A stretch of 7,013 bases of DNA from an uncultured Collinsella sp. (GTDB lineage: Bacteria; Actinomycetota; Coriobacteriia; Coriobacteriales; Coriobacteriaceae), in the NCBI GenBank assembly GCA_900545075.1, contig UQXT01000100.1, positions 1 to 7,013 of the forward strand. Direction: 5' to 3'. Position numbers and translations under genes: made by a program. Shown piece by piece: positions 1 through 5,006 of the stretch. The notes beneath the pieces are model-generated. The model was not told where the DNA came from. It ran no database searches and was given only the letters and a program-made list of their open reading frames with translations. How positions within the stretch are numbered: position 1 is the stretch's first letter; every line of letters starts with the position of its first letter.

Positions 1-953
1 GCTTGGATGTCGATGAGGCCGAGCGCCTGATTTCGGGCATCGTCGACCCCGCACACGCGGCTATCGAAGCCCAGGCGCCCGCCGGTTCCCCGCATGCACC
101 GTCGTTGCGTCCTCATGCCAAGGACGCCGAACCCGTACTCACCTTCGACCATGTTGAGTTTGCCTATCCCAATGGCGGCGCCGCCGTACACGACCTTAGC
201 CTGACGCTCTATCCCGGCGAGCTCGTGGGCATCGTCGGCCAAAACGGCGCCGGCAAGACCACGCTCACCAAACTGCTCACAGGCCTGCTTAAGCCCGCCT
301 CGGGCAGCGTGCGCGTCACGGGACTGGATACCGCAGCCGTTCCCACGAGCCGCATCGCTCGCGAGGTCGCGACCCTCTTCCAAAACCCCGACCGCCAGAT
401 CTGCAAGGACACCGTGCTCGACGAGGTCGCCTTTGGCCTGGAGCTTGCCGGCATCGACCGTGCCGAGGCGCTGCGTCGTGCTCAACTCGTCATCGACCGC
501 TTTGGCCTGCCGGCCGACGAGGCGCCCTTCTCGCTCTCGCGCGGTCAGCGACAAATGGTGGCGCTTGCCTCCGTCGTAGTGGTTGAGCCCAAGATCGTCG
601 TGCTCGACGAGCCCACGAGCGGCCTTGATTACCGCGAGTGCATGACCGTCATGGAAACGGTGCGCACCATGGCCGAGCGCGGTTGCGCCGTTATCATGGT
701 CTGCCACGATATGGAAGTCGTCTCGGATTTTGCCGAGCGCATTGTGGTAATGGCCGACGGTCGCATCCTCGACCGCGGCCGCACGCACGAGCTATTCTCG
801 AACATCGAACTCATGCGGCGTGCCTACGTGGAGCCTCCCCAGGTTATTGAACTCTCGCGCCGTCTGGCATCTTCCGTCTCGCCCGCTTTTGCGCAGGTGA
901 GCGAGGTCACCGATGTCGTTCGAATTACCAAGGAGATGGTCCACCGTGGTTAA
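1..953 (+). CDS. ecfA: Energy-coupling factor transporter ATPase, C-terminal ABC half (5' partial)
   Basis: ATP-hydrolysing subunit of an ECF-type importer, which takes up vitamins or metal ions with EcfT and a substrate-binding S protein. It acts on the inner face of the membrane. Numbering residues from the TTG at position 3, the ABC domain runs from about 45 to 280. It has Walker A GQNGAGKTT (79-87), Q-loop Gln127 (LFQNPDRQI), signature LSRGQ (178-182), Walker B IVVLDE (198-203) and the H-loop His235. The frame stays open to the left edge, and about 44 residues of Ala/Pro-rich linker precede the ABC domain with no convincing start near it. I therefore infer this is the second half of a tandem double-ATPase polypeptide. 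A single-domain EcfA with an odd N-terminus is the alternative. It overlaps ecfT by 8 bases, indicating coupled translation. The substrate cannot be deduced because no S component is in view. Confidence 0.93.
   Translation, partial: LDVDEAERLISGIVDPAHAAIEAQAPAGSPHAPSLRPHAKDAEPVLTFDHVEFAYPNGGAAVHDLSLTLYPGELVGIVGQNGAGKTTLTKLLTGLLKPASGSVRVTGLDTAAVPTSRIAREVATLFQNPDRQICKDTVLDEVAFGLELAGIDRAEALRRAQLVIDRFGLPADEAPFSLSRGQRQMVALASVVVVEPKIVVLDEPTSGLDYRECMTVMETVRTMAERGCAVIMVCHDMEVVSDFAERIVVMADGRILDRGRTHELFSNIELMRRAYVEPPQVIELSRRLASSVSPAFAQVSEVTDVVRITKEMVHRG
930..935 (+). promoter_or_regulatory. Ribosome binding site of ecfT
   Basis: AAGGAG lies inside the end of the ATPase gene, 10 bases before a GTG at 946. 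It supports GTG 946 as the ecfT start. The in-frame ATG at 913 has only a weaker GAGG (903-906) ahead of it. Confidence 0.65.
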
Positions 954-1692
954 CGTCATCGACTACATGCCGGGCGATACACTGCTGCATCGCCTAAACC
1001 CCGTCGTCAAACTGGGCCTCGCCGCCGCCATCATCGTCGGCATCTTCTTGTCCGACACCTACGTGGCGCTGCTGGGCTTTTTGGCACTCACCCTTGCACT
1101 GGGTGTCTATGCCGGCGTCGTCGACCGTCTGTTCTCGCTGCTCAAGTTGCTGATTCCGCTCGCGCTTATCATGCTGGTGCTCCAGCTGGCCTTTATGCGC
1201 GATGGCAACGTGGTGTGGAGCTTTATCACCGACACGGGCCTCATCACAGGATCGAAGGCCTGCCTGCGCCTGCTGGGTGTGGCGTTACCACTCATCCTCA
1301 TGCTCATGGTGACCAAGCTCAACGACCTTGCCAACGCCTGCGTGGAGGTACTGCACGTGCCGTATCGCTACGCCTTCACCTTTACCACGGCTCTACGCTT
1401 TGTGCCGGTGTTTGGCCAGGAGATGAACGCCATCATGGAGGCGCAGACCGCACGCGGCGTCGAGTACGACACCAAGAACCCCATCAAGAAGCTTAAGCTC
1501 ATGCTGCCACTGTGCGTGCCGCTGCTCATCTCGAGCGTGGGCAAGACCGATGCCACAGCCTTGGCGGCAGAACAGCGCGGCTTCTATCTGCGTACGCGCG
1601 CCAGCTCGTACAAGCGCTACCCCATCAAGGGCCTAGACATCGCCGTGCTCATCGTCAGCATCGCCCTCATCGCCATCGGCTTCCTGTTCTAG
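946..1692 (+). CDS. ecfT: Energy-coupling factor transporter transmembrane protein EcfT
   Basis: Membrane scaffold of an ECF importer, linking the ATPases to the S component. From GTG 946 the product is 248 aa and opens MVNVIDYMPGDTLLHRLNP, which matches the usual EcfT beginning (Tyr-x-Pro-Gly ... Leu-His-Arg-Leu-x-Pro). The alternative ATG at 913 would add 11 residues unlike the family. Hydrophobic segments lie at about residues 23-59, 65-83, 107-124 and 186-199, with a last helix at 230-248. The two cytoplasmic coupling motifs are ARG (169-171, in TARGVE) and QRG (210-212, in AEQRGF). The second is normally also Ala-Arg-Gly, so Gln is a mild variant. The start overlaps the end of the ATPase gene, so the two are an operon. 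A strong hairpin terminator begins 29 bases after the stop. Confidence 0.93.
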   Translation: MVNVIDYMPGDTLLHRLNPVVKLGLAAAIIVGIFLSDTYVALLGFLALTLALGVYAGVVDRLFSLLKLLIPLALIMLVLQLAFMRDGNVVWSFITDTGLITGSKACLRLLGVALPLILMLMVTKLNDLANACVEVLHVPYRYAFTFTTALRFVPVFGQEMNAIMEAQTARGVEYDTKNPIKKLKLMLPLCVPLLISSVGKTDATALAAEQRGFYLRTRASSYKRYPIKGLDIAVLIVSIALIAIGFLF

Positions 1693-1721
1693 TTCACCAC
1701 CGACAGCAACAGCCCAACGCA

Positions 1722-1758
1722 AAAGGCCTCGGCTCGCACCAAACGAGCCGAGGCCTTT
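1722..1758. terminator. Bidirectional hairpin terminator after ecfT
   Basis: A perfect 15-bp stem has arms AAAGGCCTCGGCTCG (1722-1736) and CGAGCCGAGGCCTTT (1744-1758) around a 7-base loop. Short T runs flank it in both directions: TTT then ACTGTTT on the + strand, and TTTT on the - strand. It sits between the convergent ecfT and racemase genes and probably stops transcripts from both sides. Confidence 0.85.
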
Positions 1759-1790
1759 ACTGTTTCACCAGATAAAACCTACCAAAATTA

Positions 1791-1811
1791 ACCTGTCCCT
1801 TTTTGACAGGT
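1791..1811. repeat. Small palindrome, possible dispersed repeat or second terminator
   Basis: Inverted arms ACCTGTC (1791-1797) and GACAGGT (1805-1811) enclose the loop CCCTTTT. It lies 6 bases past the racemase stop. On the - strand the hairpin is followed by TTAATTTT, so it could act as the racemase terminator. The short-arm, T-rich-loop layout also resembles small palindromic repeats scattered between genes in many bacteria. Copy number cannot be judged from one window. Confidence 0.5.
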
Positions 1812-1817
1812 CGGAAG

Positions 1818-2564
1818 CTAGAGGCGGTAGGGGGCGCCGCTGCGGATGATGGATTCGCGCACCAGGACATCCATGGCGTCGAGGGTGATCTCGGGCATCT
1901 CTCGGTACTTCTGTAGCACCGAGAGCTCGGTGCAGGCCAGAATGACGCGGTCGCAGCCGCTACGGGCGAACTCCCACATCACGCGGTCGAACTTATCCAT
2001 ATCGGGCTCACGTCCGGCCTTCACATCATCGTAGATAAGGGACATCACATCGTTCTGACGTTTCTCGCTGGGATAGACGACCTCAACACCCGCAGCCTTA
2101 CATTCGCGGCCGTAGACGCCCGCGCCCACGGTTCCGTCGGTGCCCATGATGCCAATCTTATGCACCGGCTCGGCCGGCATACTCAGGTTGGGGTCGAACT
2201 CGCACTCCCCCATCACCGCACCCGCAAGGGCATAACGAACTGACTCACGCGGCATGTGGATAATCGGCACCTTCGTAAACGACTGGATCTGGTCGTAGAA
2301 GTAGTGCGACGTGTTGCAGGGAATGGCAATGTGCGCACAGCCCAGCGACTCGAGTGCCTGGGCACACTCTTTCATGGTCGCCAGCAGCTTGGCATGCTCG
2401 CCGGTCTTAATGGCCAACGTGCGGTCGGGCATGGTCGACTTGGAGAGCACCACCATGTCGATATGTTCCTGATCGCAGGCAGCAGCCGTATGACGCACCA
2501 CCTGGTCGTAGTAATACGACGTGGCCTCGGCGCCCATGCCGCCGATAACTCCCAGCTTTTCCAT
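1818..2564 (-). CDS. Aspartate/glutamate racemase family protein, probable aspartate racemase
   Basis: Cofactor-independent amino-acid racemase, probably interconverting L- and D-aspartate in the cytoplasm. From ATG 2564 the product is 248 aa, near the family length. It opens MEKLGVIGGMG, the usual start of the aspartate racemase family. The two catalytic cysteines are Cys83 in IPCNTSH and Cys211 in LACTEL. A segment rich in acidic residues and prolines (about 115-135) separates the halves and looks like a modest insertion. The open frame extends upstream to 2648, but the strong AAGGAGG at 2570-2576 and the GGMG start favour 2564. It lies directly downstream of an ATP-grasp ligase, suggesting it supplies that enzyme with D-Asp. 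MurI-type glutamate racemase is less likely because the motifs differ. Exact substrate is inferred. Confidence 0.9.
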   Translation of the reverse strand: MEKLGVIGGMGAEATSYYYDQVVRHTAAACDQEHIDMVVLSKSTMPDRTLAIKTGEHAKLLATMKECAQALESLGCAHIAIPCNTSHYFYDQIQSFTKVPIIHMPRESVRYALAGAVMGECEFDPNLSMPAEPVHKIGIMGTDGTVGAGVYGRECKAAGVEVVYPSEKRQNDVMSLIYDDVKAGREPDMDKFDRVMWEFARSGCDRVILACTELSVLQKYREMPEITLDAMDVLVRESIIRSGAPYRL

Positions 2565-2569
2565 CGCCG

Positions 2570-2576
2570 CCTCCTT
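2570..2576 (-). promoter_or_regulatory. Ribosome binding site of the racemase gene
   Basis: Read on the - strand this is AAGGAGG, a full Shine-Dalgarno match, 5 bases before ATG 2564. It rules out the longer upstream reading that would run to 2648. Confidence 0.85.
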
Positions 2577-2586
2577 GGTGACGCTT

Positions 2587-2606
2587 GCGCAATTGCGCGT
2601 ATCATA
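2587..2606 (-). promoter_or_regulatory. Candidate racemase promoter (-10 box) with adjoining palindrome
   Basis: On the - strand TATGAT (2606-2601) matches five of six bases of a -10 box. Three bases further on is the perfect 12-bp palindrome GCGCAATTGCGC (2598-2587), where transcription would begin. No good -35 is seen at the right distance: TTGCAT is present but only 14 bases upstream. A repressor site over the start point is one reading; chance in GC-rich DNA is the other. Confidence 0.35.
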
Positions 2607-2609
2607 CCC

Positions 2610-2639
2610 GCGCCCGCCCGATGCAAACCGGACGGGCGC
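2610..2639 (-). other. GC-rich hairpin between the ligase and racemase genes
   Basis: On the - strand the arms GCGCCCGTCCG and CGGGCGGGCGC pair over 11 bp with one G-T pair, around an 8-base loop. It begins 9 bases after the ligase stop. There is no T run behind it, so it is not a classic terminator. It may protect the 3' end of the ligase message or reduce read-through into the racemase gene. Confidence 0.55.
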
Positions 2640-2648
2640 CGCGCTCAT

Positions 2649-3905
2649 CTACTTGTAATACGTCTTGAACAGCTTAAAGTGGCGCAGCTTGGTGTGCCAC
2701 ATGCGCAGCCAGCGGTTAAAGACAAAGTCGCCCTTCATAAACGAAGGGTCGGCGCCCTTGCCTTCCTTGTCCAGGCGATGCACCTTAGCGCGCAGCTCGG
2801 GATCCTTGACGTACTTGTCGACGACGCCCATGGGGACGACCATCCACAGGGCCTCGTCCTGAGCCGTCACAAACTCCGGCTCAAACGGACGGTTGAACAC
2901 ATACTCGTCCACCACATACTTGGCAACGTTAAAGCCGCTGTTGGTAACGTAGTAGTTGCTGCGGCCCTGGCGCGTGTTGAAATCGAAGAACTTAAACGAG
3001 CCGTCGCGCTCGTCGTACTTAACGTCAAAGTTGGAATAGCCCACAAAGTGAAGGTCCTCGAGCAACTTGCGCACGCCGCCCATGAGCTCGTCGTTGGGCT
3101 CGGTAATGATACAGGCATGGTTGCCGACACCGTGGGGCTGATGCTCCTCGAGCAGCACATGGCCCAGGCACATCATGCGGACCTTACCGTTGCGGTCGGA
3201 ATAGCTGGTGAGCACGCGCATGTACTCGTCGTTGCCGGGCACGCGATCCTGCAAGATCAGATCGTCGGTGTAGCCGCTGGCATACGAATCGCGAATGACC
3301 TGTTCCAGCTCGGCGCGGTCGGCAATCTCATAGGCCTTTTTCTGGCCCTCGAACTCGTGCTGCCACCACATGATGCCGTCAGAAGGCTTCAGAATCATCG
3401 GGTAAGGAAAATCGATCTGGTCGAGCACTTCGGCAGGCGCCTCACCCTGGGCATTGAGCATCGCCTTGGTAAAGGTAAACGTGTGCGGATAGGGCACGCC
3501 ATGCTTCTCGCACAGCTCGTAGAAGATCTCCTTCTTCTGACACTGTTCAAGCATGCTATAGGGAGCGTAAGGCGCGACGATGTTATCCGCCAACTCATGG
3601 GCATCCTTGGCCTGAGCCACGAGGGCAACATAGTTATCGCCACAGCCCACAAGGACAATCGTCTTATCGGTATGCGCTTGGGCAATGCCGTTGACGGTTT
3701 TGAGCATCACGGGCATGGTATCGATATCCACGTTGGGCGTGTAGTCGATAATCTGGCTGCGGTACGCAGGGCCCGTCTGGTACTTGCCAAAGACCAGACT
3801 CTTGACCTGGTACTCCTCGTAGAAGGCGCGCGCCACCGAATAGGCGTTGATGTCGCCACCGAGCAGCACGGGAATGAACTCGCGCTCTGTAAATTGCAAT
3901 GCCAT
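2649..3905 (-). CDS. ATP-grasp carboxylate-amine ligase, probable D-aspartate ligase of peptidoglycan
   Basis: ATP-dependent enzyme of the ATP-grasp fold that joins a carboxylate to an amine through an acyl phosphate. At 418 aa it is about the size of the D-aspartate ligases that add D-Asp to the side-chain amine of residue 3 in the peptidoglycan precursor. Visible landmarks are an N-terminal nucleotide-fold start (FIPVLLGGDINAYSVARAF, 10-28), the ATP-binding Lys173 in PMILKPSDG, the basic/acidic strand QDRVPGNDEYMR (219-230), and the metal-binding end FFDFNTRQGRS (306-316) with Asp308 and Asn310. The C-terminus is basic and aromatic, perhaps for membrane contact. The start ATG 3905 has AGGAAG (3916-3911) 5 bases upstream. 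The racemase gene follows, which supports D-Asp as substrate. The ATP-grasp assignment is firm; the substrate is inferred. Confidence 0.88.
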   Translation of the reverse strand: MALQFTEREFIPVLLGGDINAYSVARAFYEEYQVKSLVFGKYQTGPAYRSQIIDYTPNVDIDTMPVMLKTVNGIAQAHTDKTIVLVGCGDNYVALVAQAKDAHELADNIVAPYAPYSMLEQCQKKEIFYELCEKHGVPYPHTFTFTKAMLNAQGEAPAEVLDQIDFPYPMILKPSDGIMWWQHEFEGQKKAYEIADRAELEQVIRDSYASGYTDDLILQDRVPGNDEYMRVLTSYSDRNGKVRMMCLGHVLLEEHQPHGVGNHACIITEPNDELMGGVRKLLEDLHFVGYSNFDVKYDERDGSFKFFDFNTRQGRSNYYVTNSGFNVAKYVVDEYVFNRPFEPEFVTAQDEALWMVVPMGVVDKYVKDPELRAKVHRLDKEGKGADPSFMKGDFVFNRWLRMWHTKLRHFKLFKTYYK

Positions 3906-3961
3906 GGAAACTTCCTATCATGAACTGCCCACACAACGGGCGGTCTTTGCGCAACTGATTT

Positions 3962-3967
3962 ATTCTA
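3962..3967 (-). promoter_or_regulatory. Candidate -10 box for the ligase-racemase unit
   Basis: TAGAAT on the - strand lies about 57 bases before the ligase start. A poor -35 (TTGGGC, 3991-3986) is 18 bases upstream. This is the best promoter-like sequence I can see ahead of the ligase, but it rests mainly on the -10 match. Confidence 0.35.
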
Positions 3968-4026
3968 GCGTGCCAAGCCGCCGGCGCCCAAAGCTCCACC
4001 GTATCTATGGCAATCGACGTAATCGT

Positions 4027-4050
4027 CCAGCACGAAGGCCAGCACGAAGA
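4027..4050. repeat. Tandem 12-bp direct repeat in the divergent intergenic region
   Basis: CCAGCACGAAGG (4027-4038) is followed at once by CCAGCACGAAGA (4039-4050), differing only in the last base. It lies in the 234-base gap between the divergent ligase and MOSC genes. No function can be assigned. Confidence 0.6.
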
Positions 4051-4058
4051 CGGCGCTC

Positions 4059-4103
4059 ACCGTTGTATGACAATGGGCAATGAACCTACCGTTGTTGTAG
4101 GAT
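4059..4103. promoter_or_regulatory. Direct repeats and dyad upstream of the MOSC gene
   Basis: ACCGTTGT occurs at 4059-4066 and again at 4088-4095, 29 bases apart. The first copy also pairs with ACAATGG (4070-4076) as a 7-bp dyad with one G-T pair. A TAGGAT (4098-4103) could be a -10 box for the + strand gene. TTGACA at 4112-4117 is a perfect -35 hexamer but has no -10 partner before the GTG at 4140. These may be regulator sites for the divergent genes; the evidence is weak. Confidence 0.3.
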
Positions 4104-4139
4104 TCAGCGTATTGACATCTTCGAGCGAAAGGCGCACAC

Positions 4140-4772
4140 GTGCCCCAAGACCATCCGACCGATAATCCCATCCTCAATGCCGCGAGGCGCGAGCTGGCGG
4201 AACGTGCGAAAGCGACCGCTCCCCTGTGCACGGCAAACGACGCCTACAACGGGCCTGCCCGTATCGTCTCAATCAACACGTCGAAGCACAAAGGCACGCG
4301 TAAGTCACCCGTCGCCGACGGGCACGACACCGTCATCGAGCAGTTTGGCCTCGCCTCCGATGCGCACGCCGGGCATTGGCACCGTCAGGTTTCCTTTTTA
4401 GCTGCAGAGTCTATCCAGACGGCGCGGGCGCGCGGGCTCGATGTGCACGAGGGCGACTTTGGCGAGAACTTCACAACCCGGGGCATCAACCTGCTCTCGC
4501 TCCCCTTGGGCACACAGCTCAAGCTTGGCAGCGAGGTGCTTGTCGAAATCAGCCAAATCGGCAAGGTCTGCCACACACGCTGTGCCATCTACTATCTCGC
4601 CGGCGACTGCATCTTTCCCCACGAGGGCGTTTTTGGCGTGGTACTAAAGGGTGGAGAGGTCTACGCCGGCGACGATATCCAGGTAATCAAACTCGGCGAC
4701 GGCACCTGTTCGTTCACCCCCGCCGAGGCCCTCGAAGAGATTGAGCAGGCTCGCCAGAAGGGCACGCTGTAG
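4140..4772 (+). CDS. Stand-alone MOSC domain protein
   Basis: MOSC domains are beta-strand-rich modules related to the C-terminus of molybdenum cofactor sulfurase. They are thought to handle sulfur or bind molybdenum cofactor; stand-alone bacterial members mostly lack an assigned reaction. The product is 210 aa. The domain spans about residues 39-183, with GLASDAHAGHWHRQVSFLA (70-88), GDFGENFTTRGI (105-116) and KVCHTRCAI (142-150). Cys144 and Cys148 are present; Cys144 sits where the family's conserved cysteine lies. The GTG start is the first possible in the frame (a TGA lies at 4113-4115) and has GAAAGG 7 bases upstream. About 38 residues precede the domain, an extension most short MOSC proteins lack. 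No molybdenum cofactor gene is adjacent, and no clear terminator follows. Confidence 0.88.
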   Translation: MPQDHPTDNPILNAARRELAERAKATAPLCTANDAYNGPARIVSINTSKHKGTRKSPVADGHDTVIEQFGLASDAHAGHWHRQVSFLAAESIQTARARGLDVHEGDFGENFTTRGINLLSLPLGTQLKLGSEVLVEISQIGKVCHTRCAIYYLAGDCIFPHEGVFGVVLKGGEVYAGDDIQVIKLGDGTCSFTPAEALEEIEQARQKGTL

Positions 4773-4822
4773 TTATAAAACCCCACGTTGAGATGGCTTT
4801 TACAGCCCAAAACTCCTCTCAA

Positions 4823-4850
4823 ACAGAGCTCTGTAACGTTAAAGTTGAAC
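4823..4850. promoter_or_regulatory. Palindrome and motif copy after the MOSC gene
   Basis: ACAGAGCTCTGT (4823-4834) is a perfect 12-bp palindrome. It is followed directly by the 6-bp palindrome AACGTT and then AAAGTTGAAC (4841-4850). AAGTTGAAC (4842-4850) is the exact inverse of GTTCAACTT at 4904-4912. The palindrome lacks a loop and a T run, so it is a poor terminator and more like protein-binding sequence. Confidence 0.4.
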
Positions 4851-4899
4851 TCTATGGTTTCTCAACAATTCATCATAACTGCAGGTCAAAGCCAAAGCC

Positions 4900-4947
4900 T
4901 CAAGTTCAACTTGACCCTTTGGAACCTTTAAGGTTCAAGTTGAGGTC
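4900..4947. promoter_or_regulatory. Cluster of TCAAGTT dyads, likely operator region of the wall hydrolase gene
   Basis: Two odd 15-bp palindromes stand side by side. The first is TCAAGTT-C-AACTTGA (4900-4914) and the second is GAACCTT-T-AAGGTTC (4922-4936). TCAAGTTGA recurs at 4935-4943, so 4906-4916 and 4932-4943 can also pair across the second palindrome. GGTCAAAGC (4884-4892) and GGTCGAAAGC (4944-4953) flank the cluster as near repeats. The spacing to the possible -10 box at 4959 puts the last copies over the -35 region. No known regulator is identified. Confidence 0.5.
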
Positions 4948-4958
4948 GAAAGCAGTAG

Positions 4959-4964
4959 TAGAAT
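4959..4964 (+). promoter_or_regulatory. Candidate -10 box of the secreted hydrolase gene
   Basis: TAGAAT matches five of six bases of the -10 consensus, 42 bases before ATG 5007. No good -35 is present; the position is taken by TCAAGTTGA, which would suit activator- or repressor-controlled transcription. It is followed by the 8-bp palindrome GTTCGAAC (4968-4975). Confidence 0.4.
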
Positions 4965-4995
4965 ACCGTTCGAACCATAACCTACGATTGATTGC

Positions 4996-5001
4996 AGAGG
5001 G
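4996..5001 (+). promoter_or_regulatory. Ribosome binding site of the secreted hydrolase gene
   Basis: AGAGGG lies 5 bases before ATG 5007. It selects this ATG over an in-frame TTG at 4992 that would add five residues and has no such site. Confidence 0.65.
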
Positions 5002-5006
5002 ACTGG

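Noticed and set aside
2565..2648. Longer racemase start giving 28 extra residues
   Set aside because: The extra segment runs through the hairpin and palindrome and lacks family similarity. The AAGGAGG 5 bases before ATG 2564 settles the start.
2256..3923. A 555-codon open frame on the + strand opposite the ligase and part of the racemase
   Set aside because: It is antisense to two genes with clear conserved motifs and ribosome binding sites. Long antisense open frames are expected in GC-rich coding DNA, and its product (rich in Val, Leu, His and Ala) shows no recognisable domain.
3965..4055. Possible small hydrophobic peptide on the - strand upstream of the ligase
   Set aside because: A GTG-started reading of about 29 residues includes VFVLAFVLDD, but there is no ribosome binding site and the hydrophobic run is produced by the 12-bp tandem repeat.
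4112..4140. TTGACA as the -35 of a MOSC promoter
   Set aside because: The hexamer is perfect, but the sequence 16-18 bases downstream (around CACACG) has no resemblance to a -10 box and falls at the start codon.
4822..4850. WalR-type or LexA-type regulator site upstream of the hydrolase
   Set aside because: TGTAAC at 4832-4837 matches one WalR half-site but the second half, 5 bases on, does not. GAAC-N7-GTTC at 4922-4936 has the wrong spacing for the usual GAAC-N4-GTTC LexA box.
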